From positions 250,501 through 314,500 of the forward strand of contig NC_059550.1 in the NCBI RefSeq assembly GCF_905220415.1: a stretch of 64,000 nucleotides of DNA, given 5' to 3'. This document shows, one piece after another, positions 12,016-24,763 of the stretch. The DNA is from Colias croceus (taxonomy: Eukaryota; Arthropoda; Insecta; Lepidoptera; Pieridae). The notes beneath the pieces are model-generated. The model saw only the letters and a list, made by a program, of their open reading frames with translations, was not told the origin of the DNA and did no database searches. How positions within the stretch are numbered: position 1 is the first letter of the stretch; each line of letters opens with the position of its first letter. Made by a program: the position numbers and the translations under genes.

Positions 12016-15000
12016 AATAAATTAACTATAAATGCCAATGATATAATTATTTACATTAACATTGTAATTTAGTCGATTGAATAATTATTCCTCCCTATTT
12101 ATGAGAAACGTTCTAACAGTTTATGTAGAGCGTTTTGTTTATGACTTATTACCTAATGATGCTGAAGTAGTGATTTAGGTAATTAACATAGATTTGATCT
12201 CAAATTATAGAACAAAAGCCTATAAACGTTTTAGCAATAGATTTTTTTTAATAATTTTATTTAGACGTCACTACTCACTGAGTACATTAAATAAGTAACG
12301 CTTAAAGAAGCACTACGATTTCTTTTTAATTAACATGTACCTACTACAGAGCAGGATAGCTCTACAGAAGCTAATTATTCACAATAAAAATATGACCCTT
12401 ACGAAAAATTTAAATTTTATGAAGAGGAGAAGAAATCTCCTCCTTAAGATTCTGTCAATATTCAGTACTTACAATAATGGCTAAGTTGATAATGTACCTA
12501 CATATTACCATTACCGACCAGAATTATTTGAATTTATTTCCAAGAAGATCACTCACATGTAATTACTTATTTAGAACCCAATAAACCCATAGTTTGACGT
12601 ACGATAAAACAAAACCAATGCTAACAACTGATCCCAAAAACCTTACAATCTCCCATTATGTTTAGCACGCAAAAAAGCAACTATAGGTAATATTCCGAGC
12701 CAAGTGTGCCCCAAGCCGAATTGGAATCGCTTAATTCCGTCACCGTATGAATTCACTATTTTCTTATTAAACGCTATCCACCGTTTAATGAGGGTTTCCC
12801 GGGGCAAGTCGCCGCTAATATATTAATGGCTGTAGGGGCAATCGTGTGCCCCAGCCACCTTGCGGACATGGCTTTGATATTTTAACGGATTTATGGCGTG
12901 ATTTTTTAAGGTTTGTGGCCTTGTGGGTAGATTTGGTTTTGGTGTTTTGAGTTATTTATATGCAAGATAAATTCTTCCCTTTTTGTTGATATCTACTGTT
13001 TTATTGTTTTTTTTTATATTATTTTCTACAGGTGTGTGATACATTTATGGGATATTTTTTTCTATACCTAGGTTTATTATAAATTTTTCTTTATAATACA
13101 TATTATATTGATAGGTGACTTCTTAAAAAACTCTTTTGCCCAAAAAATAACTTAGCTGCGTGCGCAAATGCAAGAGCTTCTTAATTGAAATCATATTTTT
13201 GCTCTATATCTGACTTAAAGCCTCTCAACTTGTAACTAACCATATTTGGAGAATATAAAGTTATACTTATATATACTTTCACCTCGGTTTTGCCCATACA
13301 TAATAGAGAATCAATGAAATCAATATTCTGTCTGTTGCAAGTATTCAGTGGATATGAACTTCATCATTTTTCCTGTTTACATTCTTTATTTTAAAAGCAC
13401 CCATTGTTTCGTTCAAATATTCACAACACTGAAATACCAAACACTTGCAAGGTGTGAAAAGTCAAGGCATTTTCAACTTTGACCGAGATTCGTACAAAAA
13501 AGCACGAAGCTAATTTCCCGTAAAAGTTGTTCCATTTGCCTACAATTAGAACAGAGTAGGACCCCAAAATACCCCATTTTTCTCAAGCATACAACGGAAA
13601 AGCTTAAAAACTGACGTATATACAGCGCTCAGCACGACCATTTTGAAACAACAAGACGCCACATTTCATTCTTCTGCAAAAGCGTCTTCAGAATTTACTA
13701 TGTCCGTGAAAAATAATTGCCCCCGGGTGGAGGCATTCGAAAATGAGCTCTATAGCCCGCCAATAGAGCACTATTGCAGGGAACACGCGAAATAATGCTA
13801 ACTAAATATGAAGACATTGTAGTTAGTCGTTTGTTTGCTACAAGCTAAGTGCCAATTGGTTGTTTTTTTCTTTTTGCGTCGTTATGCCCCCCGCCCGCCG
13901 CCCCGCCGTCCTCGGCTCGATTGTCACTCATGTTAGCGCGAGGTGTGTTCATTAGTTTTTAGAGGAACAATAGCTAGGTGTTAGATTGTAAGAGAGTCGG
14001 GAACAAACGACTATTTGTACTTCGAACAAGGCCTGAAGGATGCGAGGAAGAAAGGGAGCTTATTATGCTACGCTGTTAGGCGTTGTTTTATTTGATATTT
14101 AGACGGGATTAGCTGAGCTCACTTTTGAAAAGGAACGTGAATTATCAAGGTTTATGCAGCTTTTAAAATTGTATGTAGCTTTTTCTGCAAATAGGAAGAT
14201 ATTTGTGTTTATTGGCAAATAAATGAATTTGAATTTTATAATTACACAATTATGTAGTTTTATTACAGTTCTTTAGATAATTTAGACCCTGGTACCTTCT
14301 TTAAGTACCTAATTTAGAAGTTTTTTTACCTACATTATAAATAACTATTACCTAGGTACTTTTAAATTAATGTTTATGTTGATTTGCAAGCTTACAAAAT
14401 CAATTAAATCTAATTTCATTGTTGAAATTAATGTGTATCGGGGGAAAGGTAGGTAGGTAAGTATTTATAAAATTTAATTTATCTAAGTATAAAAAAACTT
14501 TAAATTTATGTAGGACTATTGCATATCTACTACGTACTTACCTACTAGGTATTTATAGACATTTTTAACTGTAACAACAAATTTATGAAGATAGGTAAAT
14601 ATTTTTCAGACCTCAATATCGCTTTTATATTTTGTAAAAGTAACTTCAAGCGCATAATGATTAATGGAAAAGATAAATACCTACTACATGTACAAGTAAA
14701 GTGAAAGAATATGAGCTTAGAACCACTGTCTAACTATACTTTTCTAATTGGATCATAATAATAAAATTAGGTATAAGTTGTTTTTTATTTAGAATATTGA
14801 AAACACAGTTTTTTAAATCTAAGAAATATTTCAAAAAATTTAACTCATTCAAAAAGTCATCCGTTTCCGTCGATTTTATTTCATCAAACGTAGGTTCTAA
14901 AATAATCAAAACCTTTTTTTTGATAGAATAATCTAGGGTAGGTATGGATAATGGAAACATGATAATGGTTTTCTTAACAATAATAGTATTTGTTTTAGTA

Positions 15001-15064
15001 TTATCACAGTTATTATAATACATACTGTGAATACAGTTAGGTTAGGTATACTATACCTAAACCC

Positions 15065-15109
15065 TACAAGGTACTACTATAACCTACAACTTACAAGGTA
15101 CTACTATAA
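15065..15109 (+). repeat. Short tandem duplication
   Basis: TACAAGGTACTACTATAA occurs twice in direct orientation, at 15065-15082 and 15092-15109, with a period of 27 bp. It looks like a simple local duplication. Confidence 0.85.
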
Positions 15110-15479
15110 TAGGTTACAATTTTTCTAAACACTTACAGCATTTAGACGCTTTGTATATTGTATAAGAGTGTTATATAAATAAATTATTCTAATAGGCCAG
15201 CACAGCACATGGGTAACACTCAACAAGGATTAGACTAGCGTCCCCTCCCGGAATCGCCCGCGGCGTCACCTTGAAACACCTATGGAATAACTGTACCGTA
15301 CGCCCGGCAAAAATTTGCAATATAAACACGAATACGCGCACGCGAATATCGCCCGTATCGCAAATAACTTTAGCTGAAATTCTAGTGTGGCAATAACGGT
15401 AATCGCGTAAATGCAATGCAGGAAACGTGGTTCGTAATAAACACGTTTTATACTTGAGCCGGCTAGTGTATGTTGACCC

Positions 15480-15680
15480 CTGAGAGTGTCTGCGCGGAAG
15501 CCGAGCGGGCCTTGGCTACGGGGTGCTGCGGGGGGCGCGGGGGGTCTGCGGGGAGTGGTAGGCTGTGGGCCCGTGTGCCCTAGTGCTCACTTCACACGTA
15601 GGACAAAGAGTCCTAACTGCCTGCTATTAAACCCGCCCCGCGCCCCGCGTTTCGACGTTTTGATAGTGATGTCATTATAA
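15480..15680. other. GC-rich island with G tracts
   Basis: This is one of the most GC-rich patches in the window, with G runs of up to six near 15528-15560 and CCCGCCCCGCGCCCCGCG near 15630-15650. A 64-codon open frame runs through it, but its composition (Gly/Arg/Pro from GC codons) and lack of similarity to any family I know argue against a gene. I regard it as a possible CpG-rich regulatory island. Confidence 0.45.
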
Positions 15681-16925
15681 CTTCTATAATCGGTGATTTG
15701 TTGTCGATGATTCAATTACAGCTTTTTTTTTGTTACTTTTTTACAGGAACTTTTTGTAGAGTTAAAACAAATATGTAGTTTGATTCGTATTAACATGGAA
15801 TAACTTAATCGTGAATGCATAAGCGAATCAACTTCATTTTTAGGTAGGTTTAACTTTGTAAAAGTATTTTTTTATATGACATATGCAACTAATACGTCTG
15901 AAAGGTCGATTAGGAATTGGGGAATTGGGAAAAATTGGGATTCCAATTGATTTAAATTTCAACTATAGTTGTAGTGCGATAGATACATCCTACCTCCTTG
16001 ATTGTAATTAACTTATGAGCACTTTATCAGAATATCAGAATAAAGACTAAAAATCATCATTAGAGTAAATATTTATTTACTAAAAATAGCTATCTCTATG
16101 TCCGACTCTACCTACCGGAATTTCTAAGATTATCTTTTCAAATAAATAAAAAATATAAATAAAATTAAACAAGCCCAGAATTTTAGAATCTCCATTTGAC
16201 ATCACTAGCGCATGCTTTCCTTATGACGTTCCCACTCAAATTAAAACCTAAAAGCTATTTGCATAAAATTCAAAACGCTTTGTTTACTAGTCATAACGCG
16301 ACGACATAGTCCTTGCACATGCGATTTTCACCTTTTTTTTTCGTGTTTGCAAATCGTCTTTAGGGTTGATTTTCCCGTGTAGCGCCGTACAATGATTTGG
16401 CCAAGTACAGCCGAGGGCGGTAGACGAAGACGCATCTAGATTGTTTTCAAAATATTTATTTTACTTTTCAAAAGAATATGACGAACATTCTAGATTTTAT
16501 ACCTATCCTAGATATTTGAAAAACTAGTGCTTTAACAGCCTGGAGATACATCATTCTGTAAAAAAGTGATGTGCATACCTACTGTAGATGTGGGTGGATT
16601 TGTCGTAAAAGGTTTCAATTAAAACCGAGTTTATTGGAAATTATTTCGATTGTTGCTTATAGGATATCAATAATGTATGTATGGCATGTAGTAGAAGTAG
16701 TACCTACTCGTACCTACGTATTTCAATCGCGTTAGAGACGAATGAAATAATCTAATATGGCTATATTATTTTGTTTTATGATGTTCAATACCTACGTAAT
16801 ACGTTTGGGTTTTCTTATGACTAAAATGTATCTTTCTTACGCTTTCATTACTTTACTATTCGATATATTTTTAAGAAAAGATCGAAACGGAAAAAAAGAC
16901 GGGTTGCTCTCCGGGAGTGCCGGCA

Positions 16926-17103
16926 GAAGTGAAAACTTGATTATTAACGTTCAGCATGTTTGATATTTTGGAATGGTATCCGTCTTACGCATGGAATACC
17001 TATAGGGCTAAAAAAATCCGTCTTACGCTTTTTCGATCAGGCCACGTGTCCTGACGCGAGTTTAAGATTTTATACCCAACGCCGCTAAAGAAGTTTTCAC
17101 TTC
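16926..17103. mobile_element. MITE with GAAGTGAAAACTT terminal repeats
   Basis: The 178-bp segment begins with GAAGTGAAAACTT and ends with its complement, AAGTTTTCACTTC. It contains the repeated words CCGTCTTACGC. Related elements with the same terminal word are at 23702-23895 and 52968-53080. No target duplication is clear. It is non-coding. Confidence 0.6.
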
Positions 17104-17399
17104 AATAAAGCAACGGAACTTAAATATCAAAACAATTTAACCTATCTAGCCCACTCTAATAAAATGTCTCAACATAAATAAAAAATAAGGCCAATAATGC
17201 ATCCTTATGGATACAATGAACAATGTGTAAGACGTCCTTTATTCGTTACAATACACCTTTGTAGCAAGGAAGTGAATCCAAAGTAATCCCCTGTAATCCG
17301 TGAGGCGTGGCGCTTGTCAAAATATTGTGAAGTATTTATTGTAATTTATTTTATTGTAATTGTAATTGAAGGGTTGAGTAATTCGACTAAATATAGGTA

Positions 17400-17520
17400 C
17401 TAGCTGTAATGTTAATGTGTGATTGTTAAATTTTCATCCCCCATTTCACCCCCTAGGGATTTTGTCGATTTATGTATCTAAAATCTAAATTGATAGAAAT
17501 TCGTATTCAGCAATGTAAAA
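17400..17520 (-). mobile_element. Helitron-like element fragment, copy 4
   Basis: CTAG preceded by A at 17399-17403 marks a minus-strand 3' terminus. The following CATCCCCCATTTCACCCCCT matches the body of a common lepidopteran Helitron-like subfamily that also appears at 25432. The terminal hairpin is lost and the other end cannot be located. Confidence 0.45.
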
Positions 17521-18451
17521 AGTGAAAACATAAAAGACGGGCAGGACTATTTAAAAAAAAATGAAACGCTTTTTGTAACTACCATTTGTCTACAGAGAGG
17601 AAACAAAAATGACATTCCTGTAGGTATATAAAGACTAAAGAAAAGAAAATTTTATGAATGTAAACATAAAACATTTAAACCTTCAGTTTTCTTCTTGCAA
17701 AATTCAAAATTTATGAATTTACTAATTTATTAAATAAATACCAACAAATCACTAACTAGTAATTTTTTCAATCAATTTCACGGGCGGCGCTTTAAGCCCC
17801 AATTTGTTAGTTTTAAAGCATTTTTTGTTTAGTTAAAGTGAAGTGGCGCTTCGGGTGTTTTCACAAGTTTTTGCTCTTTTGCGGAAATCTGTGTTTATAC
17901 AGGCTACCGTTCAATAATATTAAATACCATTTTTGTGTCATTTAATCGAATAGATTGTGTTTTTAGGACAATGTTACACTTTAAGGTTACTTTGAGTGTC
18001 GCAAAAACACAATAGCACCGACTTTTGGTGTTACAAGTACAATTGAGATGGAAAAAAATTAACAAGTTGCGGTAAAGAAAATAAATAGGTATTGCCGAAA
18101 TTTGCAATTGCAAATTATAATTAGTATATTTATCACACCTGTATATTTTATTCTCTATTCACACTGTTCTCTATCTAGTTCAATGTCACATTTAAACTTA
18201 CGAATAAACCGATTTTCGGTTTCTCTACAATGCCACAAACAGACATAACAATACACTTTAATCCTCTGAAAGTCATTAAAATATAAAAGTTATTAAAATA
18301 CAAAGTCCAATAAAATGCAATTACACTGCAACCGCATTATCCAACATATGAGTGCAATAAATTAATATCCAATACAAACCAGGGGATAGTTAATTGAAAA
18401 CGTTCTGTCACTGAGACTTGTAATCCGCCAAGAATGTGACGACACAACCCC

Positions 18452-18546
18452 ACCAGTATAACTTGACCCCTCAACTACTTCACAAGACCCTATAGACTTG
18501 TAGGTTCTCATACAATCGGGGGCGTAGAGGGTCAAGTTATACTGGT
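18452..18546. repeat. Inverted repeat (long hairpin or MITE)
   Basis: The left arm ACCAGTATAACTTGACCCCTC (18452-18472) pairs with GAGGGTCAAGTTATACTGGT (18527-18546) with a single bulged C, leaving a loop of 54 bases. Inside the loop ACAAG can pair with CTTGT, giving a second stem. No flanking duplication is obvious. It may be a decayed MITE or a structured transcript element. Confidence 0.65.
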
Positions 18547-21500
18547 CGGTAGTAATACCGTCTAATACACATAGCTATTTCAATTACTAGCCCTCTAAAT
18601 TCCAGGGGCTAATCCGTTAACAAAAGAGCGCTTATATTTGAAGTCATTTCTGTTTAATTGAAATTTTATTGCAGACTGAAATAAAGCGACTGTAATGCAC
18701 AGATAGACCGCGTTCAATTGTGGCTTTTGTTTTATGAGCGCCATGTTTAATAAAGTGTTGTTAAATTAAACTACATTAATGATTAGGTACTTATGTTACC
18801 TACTTATTTAAGATAATTGTTTAAAAAATAGAGCATCATTCCTGAATCAAAAGTTCTGACTTTTGTGGAATGATAGTCATTTAAAATGATTAGTAAATAG
18901 TACTTACCTTATATAAATGATATATTACCCCTGTATATATAAGCTTCCCTACTACTAGTTATTTTTGAACTTATCCGGGAAGTACCAAGCCTGCCAGCCA
19001 CATACTCGTTTTATATGATAGATAAATTGTTCAAAATTTTGTTTAAATCATAAGGTAATAAATACCGTAATGCACAGCCAATTTTCAAAAACTAGCTATA
19101 CTGAAAATTTTATGAACATTTAACGATAGGAGACACAAATTTAAGTTGGATGATAGATAGCAAATAGTAATGCATGATGTTTATTTTTCATAGGTGTTGT
19201 AAAGGTAATAGATATTTTGTTTCATTTGTTGTAAAAGTGTTGCGTAGGCTTCGTAAGTTCGTAGCGCAAGAAACAAAATAATTATAATCATTAACATCTT
19301 TACATCAATTTATCTATATCGTGTCTATATCAATCTATAAAATAACAAGAATTAGATACTTCACAAGAGTTAAGAAGTTATCTAGGCTTGAAAAAAGTGA
19401 ATCGTTAAACAGACAACCTCGTTATCCATAATAAGTTATAATGATAAAACTTCCAACTCGTTATGAACATTCCTTCGACCCGTAACAAGTTTGAAATCGA
19501 GCCCCTTGTACTTAATCTAAGCTGAACTATACTCATTATTCGTTTAATAAGTCCTCAAGTGACGTCATTAGCGGGTTATCCAGTTATCAGGGTCGTTAGA
19601 AGCTGTTGGTTGTGGAATTAAGATGCAAGGCACGTACTGCGTTCCGAGTGAGCTACACTGTTCATTTAAATATGCCGGGTTATGCGATTTTTTTGAACGA
19701 GTTACCGCCATCTTGGAGATTTTACCGCTAAAATATTAGATAAAATGTAATGTAAAGAAGATAATAAATTTGAATAAAAATATGGCAAATATTTTCAGAA
19801 GCTGAGAAGTGCCAAGAGCTCAGTATAAGCTGCAAAGTAGAGCACTGATTTTCAGTCGCTCATGACTATAGGAGCAAGTCATACCTACAAAATATGGTTC
19901 TTATTAATACTGTCTACTCAAAAAATATAAAGAGGGTTCGAATAAATAGAGATACAATATCAATATAAACCATAACACAATATTTTTTGATTAGGTACTT
20001 ATTATTTTATCATATATCTACTTATACAAAAGAATGGGGATAAAACACATCTATCGACATCACTTTTTATCCAGTCCTGTAGGTACCTATGTGTATACCT
20101 ACTTACCAACGTCATTCCTTACGGCTTACATTATTAAATTAGTAGATATCTAAATGAGATTTTTAAATTACCAATTATAAAATCAAATATAGGTATTATT
20201 TTAGCTAATACGCAATATGGCCACCCATACCAGGCCCTCCCTTGTCGAGGGCACTCCTGTTAATTAAAGAGTGCCTTTGAGGGAATCCGATACAAATAGA
20301 CAATAGATCGATAATTAAGACGAACTCCAGTAAGTGGATACGTTCATATATTCGTTAATTTGCTAACGTTACATGTCAATGTCAATTTAGTTTATAATTA
20401 TACCAAGAAATTATACGAATCAAAGCTTATGTTTATTTTTTGATAGAATATAATAGTTGTGGTTGGTATTAAAAAAGCTTTATATCAATATATCCTAAAT
20501 GTATGCCTACCTACCTATTAATTGAATATAATAAAATTATAATAAGTAAATTGTAATTGATAAACAGTCGCTCTACATTTTACTATTCACATATTATAGA
20601 ACACCCTAATGATAATTCAACCCAATTATTTCTATCTAAAAATATTTTCAACGTGGGATAAAATTAATTGGTTATGTAAACTTTTCTTTAAATAAAATAA
20701 ACTTATACATAACTTGGGCACTCCTGATAGATGGAGCGCCTGAAGTATTAGTTTAAAAAAATAAAGATATCTCATAAGATACATTCTACAAACTTATTAC
20801 AAGAGAAAGGAAAAAATATTTCAATATTTTACCAACAGTTTAATGTTCTACACACAATATCTCTCCTAATTTTACTCAACAAATAAACACGGCTCTATCG
20901 AGGTTAAAAATTCTTATAATATTTTAAAGCTATCTTTACTGCCATCAGATAATTTATTCTCAATCCTTTAGTAATGTCCTTAAAAGCCAGGACATCACAC
21001 CCTCTAATTTATCTAACAAATGGTTGTCATTGTGAGTCACTTAACGTGTAGAAGTGATCTCAAAAAGTCAGCAGCTCATTATCTCAAGAGTGTATTGTGT
21101 GATGCAACCTGACACCTCGCTATTGATGGGTTGCCATCAGCTGCATGTTTGGTTCAAATCTACGTAAGTGATAAACGCTATGTTAAATTCGGTTGTTAAA
21201 GTATTTTGTCATCCCTAAAGAGAGTGGCTACAAGTTAATTGATAAACATTACAAAATATATTGTTCAAATCTACTCGTATATTGTAAATATTTTGTCATT
21301 CCTAAATTAGTATGTCGTATGGTTTTACTTTAGAATTTGGTAAAGGATTACTTACGTCAATGCGGCAATCCTAATCATATTTTTAATACATATGTATGAA
21401 AGATTGTAATATCTTAAAAATGTAGAGCTGTACAAATATTAAAAACAGGAGAACTTTATAAATTGTTAAGGTTAAAGAGAATAAATAGCTGACAAAATTC

Positions 21501-22329
21501 ATTGATTAAATATGTAATTACTTACTTTATTACTCATATTCAATATAGTATGAACCCTATTATAGTCACGCTACAAAAACCCAGTAAACATGGACACAAC
21601 CACAACATCGAATAGGTATATTTTCCAAACTATTAAATTTCTCCAAACCATTCAACAGAACGGACAATGCATACATTTTCCACATAATTGAGGAAGTATT
21701 TAACCTTTGTTAACTCGTGAAATTGTAAAAAAACATCGTCTTAGCTTTCCTTTGTTTAGCTAACACGATCTAAATTCGATTCTTTGTGCGCGTTTTTATC
21801 TCATCTGAAATTTGAGCTTGGTCTACGCAATGTGCCAAATGTACAATAGATTTTGTGCTAAGTGTTGATAGATCGTTTGACAAGCTGTGTGTTCGTGAAT
21901 TTGTGGGTACGATTAGTGGTGGGATTGTAATTAATAATTTGTGATTTGTATTGGTTGTTAACGTTAATTAAATTTAGAAATTAAAGACTTTAACACATAT
22001 TATTTCTCTATATCATTTAAAGCCAAAGTTTAAAATGTATAATGCTAGCGTAAAATAAAAAATAAGGAGAGACACTAACTACTACCTAATAATTAATAAT
22101 TAATTGGCAAAACATTAATTTATTTAAGATCGAACGTATTACACGAACTCTACATGGAAGAAAAACAAATAGTAGAATTTTAAATTTTAATTTATGAGAT
22201 TAAATGAACAAAATATCATTGGACACTCACATAACTAGAGTTTATAAACATTTAGGTACATACAAATATTAAATCATAAATCTTTATTTTGCTTAAATAA
22301 GTTATTAAGACAAGTGATAAATAACTGCG

Positions 22330-22586
22330 TTAAAAACAACCGACTTCAAACTTGCACTTGCAAAATTTACAAATACCTACAGACAAAAATACTCATAAAA
22401 TAAAAACTACGGGGCCTATCCGAATAAAATTTTTATGGGACCAATTCGACACCATCCCGCATCGAACAAAAAAAGAATCACGTAAATCGGTTCAGAAACC
22501 TCGGAGTAATCGGAGTACATACATAAAAAAAAAATATACCGGCCGAATTGATAACCTCCTCCTTTTTTTTGAAGTCGGTTAAAAAA
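22330..22586. mobile_element. MITE/SINE-like element with ACCGACTTC ends
   Basis: The 257-bp element has terminal inverted repeats: TTAAAAACAACCGACTTCAAA on the left and GAAGTCGGTTAAAAA preceded by a T run on the right. I recognise this as a common lepidopteran interspersed repeat. The 76-codon open frame inside it is a by-product of the repeat. A diverged partial copy lies at about 56100-56248. Confidence 0.75.
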
Positions 22587-22958
22587 TGACGGCGACGAAT
22601 GAGAATTTGCTTGTTATGAAAATGAATATTGTATGTAAATTATTTCTTGCTTTAGACATTTATATTTTCAAAATGTGTAAAGCTAATGTTATTAATGCAG
22701 TTCCATCAAGAGAAAACAAAGTAACTATTTAACTTATATTTGTGTTTTCATCACTATGTAGTATTGAAACTTATTCTTAATTATATTTGCATTTATCTAT
22801 TGTCTAATTAAATTATAATTATTACAATTTTCGAAAACAAGTAAAGATTTCAATGTTAATAAATAAGTGTGCATATTTGTGTGAATTAACTCACAAACTG
22901 CTCAAGCAATTTTTAATATTCTTTCGCCAGTAGGTCGCTCAATTAATATTGACCATAA

Positions 22959-22969
22959 ATAGTCAGTAT
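22959..22969. repeat. Left 11-bp target-site duplication
   Basis: ATAGTCAGTAT immediately precedes the terminal repeat of the 399-bp element. The same 11 bases recur immediately after its other end, at 23369-23379. Confidence 0.8.
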
Positions 22970-23368
22970 ACAGGGTGTCCCACTATTGGTATACTAAGCG
23001 CGAAGGGACTTGTAGTTTTGCATACCTACACTCACGTAAAAAATACTTACACAACAAAATTACATCAAAAAATTAATGCTTTTTTCCTGCAAATCCATGT
23101 TTTCTTCTCTATAAGCTTCGCGCAGTCGGCATATACCGCTTCGCTAATGTGAGCATTTTGTCTATGAAAACATAATCTTAAACGATAGGTCACGTGCTGG
23201 AAGCAAAGCTGGGCGGGTTGCTTGTTATGGTTGTACACATAGAGTTTCAAGAATTCATCTATTTGAAAAAAAAACTGCGCCGTGAATAAGTATTTTTGAA
23301 GTACTCAGCGTATGCAAAACTATAACCTCCTTTGAGCTTAGTATACCTACCAATAGTGGGACACCTGT
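22970..23368. mobile_element. 399-bp terminal-inverted-repeat element, possibly MULE-like
   Basis: The ends read ACAGGGTGTCCCACTATTGG on the left and the complement of ACAGGTGTCCCACTATTGG on the right. Similarity between the two ends extends inward about 60 bases, to TAGTTTTGCATAC, with small indels. The element is flanked by an exact 11-bp direct repeat (ATAGTCAGTAT). Long imperfect terminal repeats with a 9-11 bp target duplication are characteristic of Mutator-like elements. Tc1/mariner (TA), hAT (8 bp) and piggyBac (TTAA) would not give this duplication. It has no transposase; the short frames inside are not coding. It is therefore a non-autonomous element and the superfamily is inferred. 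Confidence 0.8.
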
Positions 23369-23379
23369 ATAGTCAGTAT
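23369..23379. repeat. Right 11-bp target-site duplication
   Basis: ATAGTCAGTAT, identical to the copy at 22959-22969. Confidence 0.8.
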
Positions 23380-23701
23380 AAATTTACCTAGGTACCTACT
23401 CTATTTAAATGATATTAAGTAAAGAAATTGAGTTTTAACTGTAAATGTGTACTTTAATCAAAGATAAAGATACATCTTAATGTAACTGAAAGCCCCTAGC
23501 AAATTAAGATTCCTGTAACAAATTGTAAGTGAATGCAATTCTTGCAGGGTTCCCGCAAATCAAGTCACCCTACAGTCCCTCGCAGACGCACCTCTCAGGT
23601 CAGTGGTTGTTTTTATTAATTAAGCTAATTACATTAATAGATGATTGTAATTTGGAATGTGCCTTAGTAACAGTTTAATTATTTCTAAATTGATAGTTAT
23701 T

Positions 23702-23895
23702 GAAGTGAAACTTCTTTATCGGGGTTGGAAAAAAATTTAGTGTAACATTTTTTCGTTACGCGTGACATTTTTCCGTTACGCCGGTTACGCGCCATCTTTT
23801 TCTTATCCCTACCACGCGTGATTCGACGTATTTCTGTAAAATTGCATATAGTAAATTATTTTTTGAAAAATAAGGTCATAAAGAAGTTTCACTTC
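23702..23895. mobile_element. MITE with GAAGTGAAACTTC terminal repeats
   Basis: The two ends are exact complements over 18 bp: GAAGTGAAACTTCTTTAT at 23702-23719 and ATAAAGAAGTTTCACTTC at 23878-23895. Each end is itself close to a palindrome (GAAGTgaaACTTC). Internal repeats of CGTTACGC occur. Elements at 16926 and 52968 belong to the same family. It is non-coding, and the target duplication is unclear. Confidence 0.75.
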
Positions 23896-24195
23896 TTACG
23901 TATGTACACTAGTAGACGCACACATTTTCCTTTTTGCTTTAGTAAGTAGCAGTATAATTATATTAGTTGTTACATATATGTGTTTTATTTTTGTTGATTT
24001 TGTTGTTTTATATTGGAAACAGGTAAGTAGATAAGCAAAATGTAACAATATCAAACGTATATTGGAGTATGTTCGTAAGTATTCCTTCTTGTAATAAACG
24101 TCATGTCGTGCAATACGTTTAATTAATTATCCATCATAGAGAATTGTAAAACATTCCTAGGTAGGTACATAAACGTGCATAAATAACTACCTACA

Positions 24196-24384
24196 TAGTA
24201 TAAAACAAAGTCGCTTTCTATGTCCCTATTTCCCTATGTCCCTTTGTATGCTTAAATCTTTAAAACTACGCAACGGATTTGGATGCGGTTTTTTTTAATA
24301 GATAGAGTGATTCAATAGGTAGGTTTTAGTACATAATTTATTAGGTTTTATACAAAGCGGGCGAAGTCGCGGGCGGTAAGCTAG
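24196..24384 (+). mobile_element. Helitron-like element, copy 5
   Basis: The 3' end GCGGGCGAAGTCGCGGGCGGTAAG-CTAG, followed by T, has the same hairpin-plus-CTAG architecture as the other copies. The body (AAACAAAGTCGCTTTC, CTACGCAACGGATTTGGATGC) belongs to another known lepidopteran subfamily. The 5' limit is approximate because the TC start is not distinct. Confidence 0.65.
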
Positions 24385-24763
24385 TGTAAAATAAACTTAA
24401 GTAGCCTAAGTTTAAAAATTTCATCAAATTTATTGGATGAGAAGATTTATAAATAAAAAACTTCCATCGCATACAAACAGTACCTAGGTACCTACTTTTT
24501 TGTTGTTTCTTATATTTTTTATGAGAGTAGGTAATTAATTATTACTACTCCGTGGAAGGTTTTAGGTACCTAGCAGTTACAATAACATAAAAGTCTATAA
24601 AATTACCTACATAAAAGTATATAAATTTTTTTTTTTTTTTGAAATTAGACAGATAATCGAAAGTAAATACGAAGCTTTAAATTATAAGAACAAAAAATGC
24701 ACATCATTTAGCAGACTACTGTATCTGCTCATGATATAGTAGCCAGCTATCTAACCAAATTAC

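Larger units (their letters stand above)
8515..16925. other. Unique non-coding DNA with GC-rich islands
   Basis: I find no gene in this 8.4-kb stretch. Open frames are short and unrelated to known domains. GC-rich patches stand out near 8780-8960, 10080-10150, 11860-12015, 13870-13960 and 15200-15680. The sequence between them is AT-rich with TAGGTA words and few recognisable repeats. Such islands next to a developmental homeobox gene could be enhancers, but the sequence alone cannot show this. Confidence 0.5.
17104..22329. other. AT-rich non-coding stretch
   Basis: No coding sequence was recognised. Apart from the Helitron-like fragment at 17400 and the inverted repeat at 18452-18546, the stretch has no element I can name. 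A small hairpin (18835-18874) pairs ATCATTCC with GGAATGAT around an inner AAAAGT/ACTTTT stem. Confidence 0.5.

Noticed and set aside
15486..15680. GC-rich 64-codon frame considered as the missing amino-terminal Vsx exon
   Set aside because: There is no octapeptide or other Vsx feature, no suitable phase-1 donor at the end, and Gly/Arg/Pro content is explained by G and C tracts.
21148..21160. GGTTCAAATCT as the T-loop of a tRNA gene
   Set aside because: No acceptor, D or anticodon stems can be formed with upstream sequence.
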